Origin: an uncultured Coriobacteriaceae bacterium
GTDB lineage: Bacteria; Actinomycetota; Coriobacteriia; Coriobacteriales; UMGS124
Assembly (NCBI GenBank): GCA_900539345.1
Contig: UQBS01000028.1
Span: forward strand, 1-36,720
Length of the DNA stretch: 36,720 nucleotides
Direction: 5' to 3'
Position numbers and translations under genes: made by a program
Notes under the pieces: generated by a model
What the model was told of the DNA's origin: nothing
What the model saw: the letters and a program-made list of their open reading frames with translations, nothing else
Databases searched by the model: none
In this document: piece by piece, positions 14,988 through 25,433 of the stretch
Layout of the letters: every line of letters begins with the position of its first letter
Numbering within the stretch: the first letter of the stretch is position 1

Positions 14988-15788
14988 CTACTTTGCCTGC
15001 ATGATTGCGTCGATTGCCTTGATGGCGGCGTTGCGCAGGCCGTTTTCTTCAAGGGAGGCGACGCCCTTGATGGTGGTGCCGCCGGGGGAGCACACGGCGT
15101 CCTTGAGCACGGCGGGGTGCTTGCCCGTTTCCACGGCCATCTTGCCGGTGCCGGCGATCATTTGCCCTGCCAGCTGGTAGGCCACCGCACGGGGCACACC
15201 GTACTTCACGGCGGCGTCGCCCAGGGCCTCCATGAACATGGCGACAAAGGCGGGGCCGCAGCCCGTCACCGTGCCGGCGATGCCCATGAGGGCCGCGTCC
15301 ACAAAGACCACGAGGCCCGTCGCCTCAAGGATGGGGCGCACCACGGCCAGGTCCTCCTCGGTGAGGGAGTGGGTGGACTCGCAGACCCAGACGCCCTCGT
15401 TGACCTGCACGGGCGTGTTGGGCAGCACCGAGATGTGGTGTGTGCCGGGCACGAGCACCTGCTCGTACTCACCGAAGGGCATGTTCACGGCCACGGAGAC
15501 CACGATCTTCTCTGCCAGCTCGTCTGCGATGGGTGCGCAGACCTCGTCTACCAGGTAAGGCTTTACCGCGATGAACACGACGTCGGACGCCTCGACGACC
15601 TCCTCGGCGCTTGCGCAGGGGTTGATTCCCAGCTTGCCGCAGTTGGTGCAGAGCTTGTCGTAGTTCTTGGCGCAGGCGTAGATGTTGCCTGCGGGCACTG
15701 CCTCGGCGCGAAGCAGGCCCTTGGCGATGGCCTTCGCCATGTTGCCGAAGCCGATAAAGCCGATCTTGGTACACGGAACGTCTGACAT
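14988..15788 (-). CDS. proC: Pyrroline-5-carboxylate reductase
   Basis: The 266-residue cytoplasmic enzyme reduces 1-pyrroline-5-carboxylate to L-proline with NAD(P)H, the last step of proline synthesis. The N-terminal Rossmann motif is GFIGFGNMA (residues 9-17). The family signature toward the C-terminus includes AGTGKMAVETGKHPAVLKDAVCSPGGTTIKG-type sequence, of which VCSPGGTTI is diagnostic. Length is typical. The start is set at the ATG preceded by AGGAGGATCTT rather than at an earlier in-frame ATG. It stands alone between terminators. A small inverted repeat (GGCATATGATGCC) about 45 bp upstream of the start could be an operator. Confidence 0.95.
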   Translation of the reverse strand: MSDVPCTKIGFIGFGNMAKAIAKGLLRAEAVPAGNIYACAKNYDKLCTNCGKLGINPCASAEEVVEASDVVFIAVKPYLVDEVCAPIADELAEKIVVSVAVNMPFGEYEQVLVPGTHHISVLPNTPVQVNEGVWVCESTHSLTEEDLAVVRPILEATGLVVFVDAALMGIAGTVTGCGPAFVAMFMEALGDAAVKYGVPRAVAYQLAGQMIAGTGKMAVETGKHPAVLKDAVCSPGGTTIKGVASLEENGLRNAAIKAIDAIMQAK

Positions 15789-15986
15789 AAGATCCTCCTG
15801 GTTGGTGTCGCTGCAAGGGTGCAATTGCATGGGCATATGATGCCACATGGAGGGCGCGATTAAAACGGGTTGTCACATGCGCGAAACCTGCGTATGTGCT
15901 GTGGGGCGAGAGGTCGCGCATGTGTTACGGGCGAAGCCCGCGCGCGCATCGGGCCGCCTGCCCATGCCGCCCCGGTTGCCGTCCAT

Positions 15987-16022
15987 AAAAAAGGCCCGCT
16001 GGCCAGAGGGCCAACGGGCTTG
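15987..16022 (-). terminator. Intrinsic terminator of the fatty-acid operon
   Basis: Minus-strand stem GCCCGTTGGCC / GGCCAGCGGGC followed by six Ts, about 20 bp beyond the degV stop codon. It ends the long fab-acc-degV transcript. Confidence 0.88.
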
Positions 16023-16039
16023 GGTGGAGCAAGATGGAC

Positions 16040-16948
16040 TCAGGCCTTCGCGGCCGGGCCCCAGGCGAGGCTCACGGCACCCGGGCCCAGGATGGAGGCG
16101 AGCACGGGGCCGCCCTCCTTCACGCGCACGTTGATGCCGCTGAACTTGTCGCGCACGCAACGCAGAAGCTCCGTGCAGGCGCGCCCCTGCGTGCCGAAGT
16201 AGGTGAGCGTGAGGCTGCGCGGGGCGTCGGTGGGCACGAGTTCCACGAGCTCGCGGGCGAGATTCTGCACGCCGCGGGTCGTCTTCACGTGGATGACCGC
16301 GCCGTCGCGCACGCTGAGCACGGGGTAGCGGTTGAGGAAGGTTCCCACCGACAAGGGGATGAGCGCCATCCGGCCGGTGTGGCGCAGCGTGGCTGTGCTC
16401 GGCACGGAGAAGCCGATGCCCTGGTCGGCGCGCGCGGCCTCAAGGGTCGCCACGATGTCGTCGAACGAGGCCCCCGAAGCGTCGAGCTTGCGGGCGAGGC
16501 TGGCGAGCGACTCCACGCCGCAGATAGTGCTCATGGAGTCGAGCACCTTGATGCGCGGAAGCCCGGCGGCACCGGCCGCGGCAGCGGAGTTTGCCTCGCG
16601 GCTCGTGGCGCCCACCTTGTTGCGGATGGCGGAACGCACCTGGTCAGCCGCCTTGCAGGCACTGCGGTAGCAGCTCGAGACCTTCGCGGAGGTCGTGATG
16701 CACACAACGTCCGAGCCCGTCTCGACAAGACGGGAGAACGCCTGCTGGAAGGCCTCGGGCTTTGCTCCGTGGGCCTCGGTGAGGCGCTTGTCGTGCAGGG
16801 CCTGGACGAAGTCGCCGTTCTCGCCCATGAACGTTTCTTCATGCAGCTCGCCGTCGATGCGGTAGGTCATGGGCACCATGGAGACGCCCAGGCGTGCAGC
16901 CTCGGCGCGGGTGAGATTGGCGCTGGAGTCTACGACTAGCGAGAGCAT
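16040..16948 (-). CDS. DegV family (FakB-type) fatty-acid-binding protein
   Basis: The 302-residue cytoplasmic protein has the two-domain DegV fold: DSSANLTRAEAARLG at the N-terminus, VCITTSAKVSSCYRSA in the middle and SGTF-like VGTFLNRYPVLSVRDG later. DegV proteins bind a single fatty acid, and FakB members present it to the kinase FakA for incorporation into phospholipid. The start overlaps the end of accDA by 13 bp, so it is the last gene of the fatty-acid synthesis operon, which supports a role in handling fatty acids. The kinase gene fakA is not in the window. GGGGGTGG lies upstream of the ATG. Confidence 0.9.
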   Translation of the reverse strand: MLSLVVDSSANLTRAEAARLGVSMVPMTYRIDGELHEETFMGENGDFVQALHDKRLTEAHGAKPEAFQQAFSRLVETGSDVVCITTSAKVSSCYRSACKAADQVRSAIRNKVGATSREANSAAAAGAAGLPRIKVLDSMSTICGVESLASLARKLDASGASFDDIVATLEAARADQGIGFSVPSTATLRHTGRMALIPLSVGTFLNRYPVLSVRDGAVIHVKTTRGVQNLARELVELVPTDAPRSLTLTYFGTQGRACTELLRCVRDKFSGINVRVKEGGPVLASILGPGAVSLAWGPAAKA

Positions 16949-18664
16949 ATTGTTGCCACCCCCATCTGGCGGAACTTTTCGTAGCGTTCCTGCAGCAGCG
17001 CGTCGGTGGGCCGGGCGGCGAGCTCGTCGAGCGTGGGCACGAGCGCCTCGCGCAGGTTGGCGGCCACATCGGCGGGGCTGCCAGTGCCCTCGCTTACGAT
17101 GCGGTCGATAATGCCCAGCTCAAGCAGCTTGTCGGCCGTGAGGCCCAGGGCCGCTGCGGCCTCGGGCGCCTTAGATGCATCCTTGTAGAGGATCGAGGCG
17201 CACCCCTCGGGGCTGATGACCGAGTACACGGCGTTCTCAAGCATCCACACGCGGTCGGCCACACCCAGGCCCAGGGCACCGCCCGAGCCGCCCTCGCCGA
17301 TGACCACGCTCACCACAGGGCACGCAAGGCCTGCCATGGCGACGAGGTTGTCGGCGATGGCCGCGCCCTGGCCGCGCTCCTCGGCCTCGATGCCGCAGTA
17401 GGCGCCGGAGGTATCGATGAGGCACACGACGGGTCGGTCGAAGCGTTCGGCCTGATGCATGAGGCGCAGCGCCTTGCGGTATCCCTCAGGGTGGGCCGAG
17501 CCAAAGTTGCGGGCCACGCGCTCCTTGAGGTTGCGGCCGCGCTCGGTTGCGATGACGGTCACACTGCGGTCGCCCAGGCGCGCCACGCCGGCCACCACGG
17601 CTGCGTCGTCGCGGAAGCCCCTGTCGCCGTGGAGTTCGACGAAGTCGGTAAAGAGGTTGTCGATGATGTCGAGGGCGGTCGCGCGCTCGGTGCTGCGGGC
17701 GTTCTTTACGCGGTCATAGGCACAGCTCACCTCGGGCATCGTCGTCGCGCCCTTGACCTTGACGGGCCTTGCCGGGGCCTCCTGGGCGGCGCGCATGCAG
17801 GGACGCACCCACTGCGCGGCCACGTCGGGTGCCGCGTGCAGGCTCAGCAGACGACCCAGCTCGTCGCGCATGTCGGCGCGAGCCACGATGCGGTCCACAA
17901 AGCCGTGCTCGAGCTGGAATTCGGCGCTCTGGAAGCCCTCGGGCAGCTTCTTGTGGATGGTCTGCTCGATGACGCGCGGGCCTGCGAAGGCCACGAGCGC
18001 ACCGGGCTCGGCCAGGATGACGTCGCCCTCCATGGCAAAAGAGGCCGTGACGCCGCCGGAGGTGGGGTCGGTGAGCACGCACAGGTAGAAGCCGCCCTGC
18101 GCCCCGAAGCGCTGGCGGGCGGCCGAAACCTTGGCCATCTGCATGAGGGAGGTGGTGCCCTCCTGCATGCGGGCGCCGCCCGACACGGTGAAGCCCACCA
18201 CGGGCAGCCCCTCGGCTGCGGCGCGCTCGAAGGTGCGCGAGATCTTCTCGCCCACCACGGCGCCCATCGAGCCCATCATGAAGTCGCCGTTCATGACAAA
18301 GATGGCGCAGGGCATGCCCTCGACGGTCGCGCGGCCGCACACGACGGCGTCGGCCTCGCCGGTCTTCGTGCGCGCGGTCTGAAGCTTGCCGGCGTATCCC
18401 GGGAAGCCCAAAAAGTCGGTGGCCGTAAGGTCGGCGAACCATTCCTGGAAGCTGCCCTCGTCGCAGGTGATCTCGAGCCTGCGGCGGGCGCCCAGGCGCA
18501 TGTGGTGGCCGCAGTGCGGGCACACGTCGAGGTCGCGCGCGGCCTCTTCGATGTCGACGATGCGCTTGCACGAGTTGCACTTGGCGTAGAGCCTGCGCTC
18601 GGGAATCTCCACGGGCACGTCGTTTGCGCTGCTCTCCAGCGTGTTGCGCGACTTCTTTGCCCGC

Positions 18665-18681
<17 letters not shown>
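16936..18681 (-). CDS. accDA: Acetyl-CoA carboxylase carboxyltransferase, fused beta-alpha subunits (AccD-AccA)
   Basis: A 581-residue single chain that carries both carboxyltransferase subunits and transfers CO2 from carboxybiotin to acetyl-CoA to give malonyl-CoA. Residues 30-60 form the AccD zinc finger (CNSC ... CPHC), followed by the beta domain with GGARMQEG and TSGGVTASFAM. From about residue 325 the AccA part begins (ATALDIIDNLFTDFVELHGDRGFRDD; then IDTSGAYCGIEAEERGQG and GEGGSGGALGLG). The alpha half is shorter at its N-terminus than a free AccA, as expected for a fusion. It overlaps the end of accC by 17 bp. A second ATG at 18672 is an alternative start. Confidence 0.95.
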
Positions 18682-20005
<1,324 letters not shown>

Positions 20006-20060
20006 TTGGTCTACCTATCTTCGTGCACGCAAGTGCGGCATCAGAGATCGCGGGGGTTGC

Positions 20061-20483
20061 TTAGGCCTTCTTGGGCATGAGGGCGATGGAGAACTCGCCC
20101 GAGACGCACAGGTCCTCGCCCACGAACACCTTGCCCGAGGCAAAGTAGAACGGGCCCTTGTGCTTGGTAAGTTCGCAGCGGATGGACACCTCGTCGCCGG
20201 GCACCACGGGGTGCTTGAAGCGGATCTTGTCCATGCTGGTGTAGAAGGTGTCCTTGCCCTGGGTGGCCTCGGCGCCCACGAGGACGCAGCAGTTCTGGGC
20301 CATCATCTCGCAGAGGATGACGCCGGGCACCACGGGGTTGCCCGGGAAGTGTCCCTGCAGGAAGAACTCGTCGCCGCGGACCTTGTACGTGCCGCAGGCC
20401 ACGCCGTCGATGACTTCGGAGGAATCCAAAAGAAGCATGGGTTCCCTATGTGGCAATATTTCCTTCAATTGTTCGCGATCCAT
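20061..20483 (-). CDS. fabZ: 3-hydroxyacyl-ACP dehydratase
   Basis: The 140-residue hot-dog-fold enzyme removes water from 3-hydroxyacyl-ACP in the elongation cycle. The active site is GHFPGNPVVPGVILCEMMAQ, with His45 and Glu59. The start is placed at MDREQL, preceded by GGGAGAG; the upstream in-frame ATGs fall in a large hairpin. That hairpin (20501-20581) ends only 17 bp before the start and may affect its translation. Gene order accB-fabZ-accC is that of the streptococcal fab cluster. No FabA or FabM is seen nearby. Confidence 0.95.
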   Translation of the reverse strand: MDREQLKEILPHREPMLLLDSSEVIDGVACGTYKVRGDEFFLQGHFPGNPVVPGVILCEMMAQNCCVLVGAEATQGKDTFYTSMDKIRFKHPVVPGDEVSIRCELTKHKGPFYFASGKVFVGEDLCVSGEFSIALMPKKA

Positions 20484-20500
20484 GTGTCTCTCCCGATCGC

Positions 20501-20581
20501 GGATCGCTTTTCGCCGCGTTCCACAGGACCTCATGTACGTCCAGTACACATCGGCCCTGTGCGCCTTGCGAAAAGCGATCC
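20501..20581 (-). repeat. TGTACTGGACGTACATGAG hairpin in the fabZ leader
   Basis: Perfect 14-bp outer arms GGATCGCTTTTCGC / GCGAAAAGCGATCC flank a core that on the minus strand reads AAGGCGCACAGGGCC, TGTACTGGACGTACATGAG, GTCCTGTGGAACGCG. The core belongs to the same family as the tandem array at 5866-6114. It separates the accB stop (20622) from the fabZ ribosome site. Confidence 0.8.
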
Positions 20582-20621
20582 GTCTATTCCCGACGTTTTA
20601 AGGTGGAAACGAGCGCTGCTC

Positions 20622-21116
20622 CTAGTAGATCCGGAACAGGACGCGGCCGTATTCGACCAGGTCACCGTCGTTGGCGCAGATTTCGGCGATCTCGCCGTCG
20701 CACTCGGCCACGACCTCGTTCATGAGCTTCATGGCCTCGAGGATGCACAGGGTCTCGCCCTTCTTCACCTTCGAGCCCACGCGCACGAACGGCTCGGCGC
20801 CGGGGGAGGGGGCCACGTAGAACACGCCCACCATGGGTGCGCACACCTCGGTGGCGCCGCTGGCGACCTGCGCAGGCGCGGTGGGTGCCGCAGGCTCGGC
20901 GGTGGCGGGAGCAGCGGGGGCAGCCACGGCAGCTGCGGGAGCTGCAGGCCAGGCGGCGGGCATTGCCGGCGGGAAGGCCGGCCATGCCGGGGGTTGGGTG
21001 GCGCCGGCGCCCTCGCGCTCGAGCTCGAGGGTCAGGTCGGGCTCCTCCAGCTTGATACGGGTGAGGCCGCGCTCCTCCATGAGGTCGGCGAAACCGCGCA
21101 GGGTCTCAAGATCCAT
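20622..21116 (-). CDS. accB: Biotin carboxyl carrier protein of acetyl-CoA carboxylase
   Basis: The 164-residue carrier subunit has an N-terminal helix region (MDLETLRGFADLMEERGL), a long Ala/Pro linker (about 35-85) and a C-terminal biotinyl domain. The biotinylated Lys130 lies in EAMKLMNEV. Carboxybiotin shuttles between AccC and AccDA. The start codon lies two bases after the fabF stop, so the genes are tightly coupled. Confidence 0.95.
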   Translation of the reverse strand: MDLETLRGFADLMEERGLTRIKLEEPDLTLELEREGAGATQPPAWPAFPPAMPAAWPAAPAAAVAAPAAPATAEPAAPTAPAQVASGATEVCAPMVGVFYVAPSPGAEPFVRVGSKVKKGETLCILEAMKLMNEVVAECDGEIAEICANDGDLVEYGRVLFRIY

Positions 21117-21118
21117 GC

Positions 21119-22420
21119 TTAGTCCTCCACGTACTTCTTGAACGCAAGGGCGGCGTTGTGTCCGCCGAAGCCCAGGTTGGTAGAAAGCGCCCAGGTGAGC
21201 TCGGCCGAGATGGCCTGCTTGCCAGGGGTATAGTCAAGGTCGCACTCGGGGTCGGGGGTAGCCAAGCCGATGGTGGCCGGCACCACGCCCTCCTTGAGCG
21301 CCAGCGCACACACCATGGCCTCCATGGCACCAGTGGCGCCCAGCATGTGGCCGTGCATGCTCTTGGTCGAGCTGATGTGGGCGGCGCGGGCTGCCTCCTC
21401 GCCCAGGGCCAGCTTGAAGCCGGCGGTCTCGCAGGTGTCGTTGAGCTTGGTAGAGGTGCCGTGGGCGTTGATGTAGAGGCTCTCCTCGGGCTTTACGCCG
21501 CCCTCTTCCACGGCCATGCGGATGCAGCGGGCGATGCCGTCGGCGTGGGGGTCGGGGCTCGTGATGTGATAGGCGTCGGCGGTGTTGCCGTAGCCCACGA
21601 TCTCGGCGTAGACCTTGGCACCGCGGGCGCGGGCATGCTCGAGCTCCTCAAGCACGAGGACGACCGAGCCCTCGCCCGACACGAAACCGTCGCGCTCGGC
21701 GTCGAACGGCCTGCATGCGGTGGCAGGGTCGGGGTTCTTCGAGAGGGCCATGCAGCTCGTGAAGCCGGCGATGGCGTCCTCGATGACGGAGTACTCGGTG
21801 CCGCCGGCAAGCGCGGCGTCGATCTGTCCCAGCTTGATGGCATGGAACGCCTCGCCGATCTCGTGGGCCGAGGTGGCGCAGGCCGTGACCACGGGAAGCG
21901 TGGGGCCCGTGGCGTGCTGCCTGATGGACACCGCGCCGCAGGGCATGTTGGCAATCATGTTGGGGATCATGAGCGGCGACACCTTGCGCGGGCCGTCGGT
22001 GTGGCACTTGAGGGTGTTCTCGATCATCGTGGAGAAGCCGCCGATGCCCGAGCCCACGTAGGTGCCCACGCGCTCGGCTGCCACGTTGGCCTGCACGTTC
22101 TCGTCTTCCTCGACAAGCGCGGCCAGGTGTGCGGAGCCCTCGATGAGAAGGCCGGCGTCTGCTACGGCCTCGTCGGAGGCGACGAGCGCGTAGTTGATGG
22201 CGGGGTCATTGCGGCGAAGCTCCTGCTTGGTGAGGCCGTGCTCGAGCGGGTCGAAGCCCTTGACCTCGGCGGCGACCTTCACCTTGTAGGCCTCGGTGTC
22301 AAAATGCGTGATGAGGCCGATGCCGCAGGTGCCTTCCTTCACGGCCGCCCAGCTCGTGGGGGCGTCGTTGCCCAGGGGTGTCACGGCGCCGAGGCCGGTG
22401 ATCACGACTCTGCGTTCCAT
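21119..22420 (-). CDS. fabF: Beta-ketoacyl-ACP synthase II
   Basis: The 433-residue elongating condensing enzyme starts MERRVVITGLGAVTPLG. The nucleophile is Cys181 in TACATSAHE. The two catalytic histidines are in INAHGTSTKLND and SMHGHMLGATGA. It condenses malonyl-ACP with acyl-ACP. It is the only elongating ketosynthase visible in the operon. The upstream gap to fabG is 49 bp, with GGAG before the ATG. Confidence 0.97.
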   Translation of the reverse strand: MERRVVITGLGAVTPLGNDAPTSWAAVKEGTCGIGLITHFDTEAYKVKVAAEVKGFDPLEHGLTKQELRRNDPAINYALVASDEAVADAGLLIEGSAHLAALVEEDENVQANVAAERVGTYVGSGIGGFSTMIENTLKCHTDGPRKVSPLMIPNMIANMPCGAVSIRQHATGPTLPVVTACATSAHEIGEAFHAIKLGQIDAALAGGTEYSVIEDAIAGFTSCMALSKNPDPATACRPFDAERDGFVSGEGSVVLVLEELEHARARGAKVYAEIVGYGNTADAYHITSPDPHADGIARCIRMAVEEGGVKPEESLYINAHGTSTKLNDTCETAGFKLALGEEAARAAHISSTKSMHGHMLGATGAMEAMVCALALKEGVVPATIGLATPDPECDLDYTPGKQAISAELTWALSTNLGFGGHNAALAFKKYVED

Positions 22421-22469
22421 GTAGCGTGCTCCTTTTGCTCGTGCTTGGGTATTGCTGCGGGCCGCGTGC

Positions 22470-23249
22470 CTACATCGCGATGCCGCCGTCGACGCGCACG
22501 ACCTCGCCGGTCACATAGCGCGCCGCGGGGCTTGCGAGGAACGCCACGACCTCCGCCACGTCCTGGGCGCTGCCCATGTAGCCCAGCGGAATCTGCTTGT
22601 CGTAGCCTTCGCGCACCTCGGCCGAAAGGCCTGCGGTCATGTCGGTCTCGATGAAGCCGGGTGCGACGGCGTTGCAGGTCACGCCGCGCGGGGCGAGCTC
22701 ACGGGCGACGCTCTTGGTGAGGCCGATGAGGCCAGCCTTGCTGGCGGCGTAGTTGGCCTGACCGGCGTTGCCCATGAGGCCCACTACGGAGCTCACGTTG
22801 ATGATGCGGCCCGTGCCCTTGTTGCGCAGCCAGGTGCGGTAGAGGGCCTTCACCATGTTGAACGCGCCCTTGAGGTTGACGTCGATCACGCGGTCGAAGT
22901 CGTCGTCCTTGATGCGGCCCAGCAGGTTGTCGCGCGTGACGCCTGCGTTGTTCACGAGGACGTCCACGCATCCCAGCTCAGAGGCGACTTCCTTGCACAC
23001 GGCGGCGCACTCCTCGACGTTGGCCACGTCGCACTTCCAAGCCCGGGCGCGACGGCCCAGGGCCTCGATGGCCTCCACGGTCTCGCGTGCGGCCTCGTCG
23101 TTGCCGGCGTAGAGCACGGCGACGTCGCAGCCAGCTTCAGCCAGGCGCAGCGCACAGGCGCGGCCGATGCCGCGCGAGCCGCCGGTCACAACGGCCACGC
23201 GGGCGGGTTGCTCGGCCTGCGTGGCCTGAGCTGCCAGATCTTCTGCCAT
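22470..23249 (-). CDS. fabG: 3-oxoacyl-ACP reductase
   Basis: The 259-residue short-chain dehydrogenase reduces 3-oxoacyl-ACP with NADPH. The cofactor motif TGGSRGIGRA is near residue 21. The catalytic Ser lies in INVSSVVG, with Tyr167 and Lys171 in YAASK. The C-terminus YVTGEVVRVDGGIAM is typical of FabG. It has a longer N-terminal tail, rich in Ala and Gln, than most FabG proteins. The start codon is two bases from the fabD stop. Confidence 0.96.
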   Translation of the reverse strand: MAEDLAAQATQAEQPARVAVVTGGSRGIGRACALRLAEAGCDVAVLYAGNDEAARETVEAIEALGRRARAWKCDVANVEECAAVCKEVASELGCVDVLVNNAGVTRDNLLGRIKDDDFDRVIDVNLKGAFNMVKALYRTWLRNKGTGRIINVSSVVGLMGNAGQANYAASKAGLIGLTKSVARELAPRGVTCNAVAPGFIETDMTAGLSAEVREGYDKQIPLGYMGSAQDVAEVVAFLASPAARYVTGEVVRVDGGIAM

Positions 23250-23251
23250 GG

Positions 23252-24175
23252 CTACTCCTCCTTGAGGGCGGCAACCACGGCTGCCACCTCGTCGGGCGTC
23301 TCACAGGAAAGGGCGCGGGCGTCGGGCAGCGTGCGCTTCACCAGGCCCGTGAGCGTCTTGCCCGGGCCCACCTCGATGAACGTGTCGAAGCCTTCCTCAG
23401 CCAGGCCTGCCAGCGTCTGCGCCCAGCGCACAGGGCTTGCCACCTGGGCGGCAAGCAGCTCGCGTGCCTCGGCGGCGTCTGCAGGGTAGGGGGTTGCCGT
23501 GGCGTTGGCCCACACGGGGGTCTCGGCCGCCTTGAATTCAACGCCTGCCAGCACCGCCTGCAGGCCCTCACGGGCGCTCGTCATGAGCGGGCTGTGGAAG
23601 GCGCCCTGCACGGCGAGGGGCATGGCGCGCCCGCCTGCCTGCTTGGCGAGGTCGCACAAGGCCGCAATGGCCTCCTTGGACCCCGCGCACACCGTTTGCG
23701 CTGGCGAGTTGTAGTTGACGGCGTAGGCTCCGGTCTCGCCGGTCAGTTCCTCGATGCGCTCGGGCGTGAGTTTGAGCACCGCGGCCATGCCGCCGGGGTT
23801 TGCCTGGCAGGCCTCGTCCATGAGCTCGCTGCGGCGGCACACGAGGCGGAAGGCCTCCTGCTCGTCGAGGGTGCCGGCGAAGGCAAGCGCGGCAAGTTCG
23901 CCCAGCGAGAAACCGGCCACTGCGTCGGCGTGCACGCCGGCAGCCTCGAGGGCGCGGGCGCAGGCCATGTCGGCCGCCCACACGCAGGGCTGGGTGTTCG
24001 CCGTGAGCGACAGGGTCTCCTTGTCGGCATGCCAGCACTGATCGGAGGTGCCGGGGCGAACCTCGTCGCAGCGGGAAAAGACGGCGCGAGCCGCCTCGTT
24101 TGCCTGGGCGAGCTCGGCGCACATGCCCTCGTGCTGAGCGCCCTGGCCTGCGAAAAGAATGGCTACCTTACCCAT
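23252..24175 (-). CDS. fabD: Malonyl-CoA:ACP transacylase
   Basis: The 307-residue enzyme loads malonate from CoA onto ACP. It starts MGKVAILFAGQGAQ, an N-terminal family signature. The nucleophile is Ser90 in GFSLGE. The expected downstream QGAFHSPLM motif carries the catalytic His. The start is chosen because GGGAGGTGCC precedes the ATG and the signature begins there; it overlaps the fabK end by 13 bp. A longer in-frame extension upstream is only fabK shadow. Confidence 0.95.
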   Translation of the reverse strand: MGKVAILFAGQGAQHEGMCAELAQANEAARAVFSRCDEVRPGTSDQCWHADKETLSLTANTQPCVWAADMACARALEAAGVHADAVAGFSLGELAALAFAGTLDEQEAFRLVCRRSELMDEACQANPGGMAAVLKLTPERIEELTGETGAYAVNYNSPAQTVCAGSKEAIAALCDLAKQAGGRAMPLAVQGAFHSPLMTSAREGLQAVLAGVEFKAAETPVWANATATPYPADAAEARELLAAQVASPVRWAQTLAGLAEEGFDTFIEVGPGKTLTGLVKRTLPDARALSCETPDEVAAVVAALKEE

Positions 24176-25107
24176 GTGGAGGCACCTCCCAGCACGCGCT
24201 CGGCGTCTGCCATGAGGTCGTTCACAATCTCGGCCGCCGTCTGCTCCTTGTTCACGAGAGCGGCGATCTGACCGGCCATGAACTGGCCCTCCTGACCGTT
24301 GCCGTCCTGCGCGGCCTTGCGAAGCGCGCCGGCCGACAGACCGTGCAGCTCCTCGTCGGACTCCGCGGCCTTCTCGATGGCGGCGTAGTTCTGGGTGAAC
24401 GGCGACTTCAGGCAGCGGATGGGATGGCCTGTGCGCCTGCCGGTGACCGTGGTGGAAAGGTCGCGCGCCTTGAGGACGCGGTCCTTGTATTCCTGGCTCA
24501 CCGTGCACTCCTTGGCTACGAGGAACCTCGTGCCAACCTGCACCCCCTGTGCGCCCAGCATGAAGGCCGCCGCCACGCCGCGACCGTCGGCGATGCCGCC
24601 GGCTGCGAGCACGGGGATCTTCACGGCGTCTACCACCTGCGGCACAAGCGTCATGGTGGTGAGCTCGCCGATGTGGCCGCCGCTCTCAGTGCCCTCGGCC
24701 ACGACAGCCGTGGCGCCCAGGCGCTCCATGAGCTTGGCGAGCGCGACGCTGGCGACCACGGGCACGACCTTGACGCTGGCCTGCTTCCACAGCTCCATGT
24801 ACTTGGCCGGGTTGCCGGCGCCGGTCACGGCCACGGGCACGTGCTCCTCGGCCACGACCTGGGCGACTTCGTCGGCAAACGGGCTCATGAGCATGACGTT
24901 CACGCCGAAGGGCTTGTCGGTCTTTTCACGCAGCTGGTGGATCTGGTCGCGGAGCCACTCGGCGTTGGCATTCATGGCGGCGATGATGCCCAGGCCGCCG
25001 GCCTCGCTCACGGCAGCTGCCAGGCTCGCGTCGGCGATCCAGGCCATGCCGCCCTGAAACACGGGGTGCTCGATGCCGAGCTGGTCGCACAAGGGGGTGC
25101 GGATCAT
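24163..25107 (-). CDS. fabK: Enoyl-ACP reductase II (FMN-dependent)
   Basis: The 314-residue FMN-dependent TIM-barrel enzyme completes each elongation cycle by reducing trans-2-enoyl-ACP. Features include the start HPVFQGGMAWI, catalytic His145 in GTESGGHIG, and the FMN phosphate motif AAGGIADGRGVAAA, then GVQVGTRF. It is FabK rather than the more common FabI, which makes the pathway intrinsically less sensitive to FabI-specific inhibitors such as triclosan. The start codon is three bases after the acpP stop. Confidence 0.95.
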   Translation of the reverse strand: MIRTPLCDQLGIEHPVFQGGMAWIADASLAAAVSEAGGLGIIAAMNANAEWLRDQIHQLREKTDKPFGVNVMLMSPFADEVAQVVAEEHVPVAVTGAGNPAKYMELWKQASVKVVPVVASVALAKLMERLGATAVVAEGTESGGHIGELTTMTLVPQVVDAVKIPVLAAGGIADGRGVAAAFMLGAQGVQVGTRFLVAKECTVSQEYKDRVLKARDLSTTVTGRRTGHPIRCLKSPFTQNYAAIEKAAESDEELHGLSAGALRKAAQDGNGQEGQFMAGQIAALVNKEQTAAEIVNDLMADAERVLGGASTWVR

Positions 25108-25110
25108 GAA

Positions 25111-25341
25111 CTACTCTCCCAGGGTGTTGTCGATGACGGTGACGAACTCGCCGACCGTGGAGGGGTTGCTCTCCTGGTCGATCTCGATGCCGAACTCGTC
25201 CTCGCACTGCATGACGACCTCAACGGTGTCCAGGGAGTCCAGGCCCAGGGAGGCAAGGGTGCTCTCGGGGGTCACCTTGGCGGGATCGACCTCGAAGCCT
25301 TCCTGCAGGACCTTCTTGACGCGCTCGAGCGTATCGGACAT
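25111..25341 (-). CDS. acpP: Acyl carrier protein
   Basis: The 76-residue acidic four-helix carrier tethers growing acyl chains through phosphopantetheine on Ser36 in GLDSLDTVE. The start is set at the ATG with GAAGGAGA upstream. It is preceded by a 92-bp gap from fabH that contains a small perfect hairpin (ACGGGC/GCCCGT at 25407-25422), which could allow separate control of this abundant protein. Length is standard. Confidence 0.96.
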   Translation of the reverse strand: MSDTLERVKKVLQEGFEVDPAKVTPESTLASLGLDSLDTVEVVMQCEDEFGIEIDQESNPSTVGEFVTVIDNTLGE

Positions 25342-25406
25342 GGTGTCTCCTTCTCGGTTGCGGCGCTCCGGCCCGATGCCGGTCGCCTGGCTTACTTTCG
25401 TACCCA

Positions 25407-25422
25407 ACGGGCGCATGCCCGT
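25407..25422 (-). promoter_or_regulatory. Small hairpin between fabH and acpP
   Basis: ACGGGC and GCCCGT pair perfectly around a four-base loop in the fabH-acpP gap. No T-tract follows, so it may be an RNA processing or stability site rather than a terminator. Confidence 0.35.
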
Positions 25423-25433
25423 CGAAACACATA

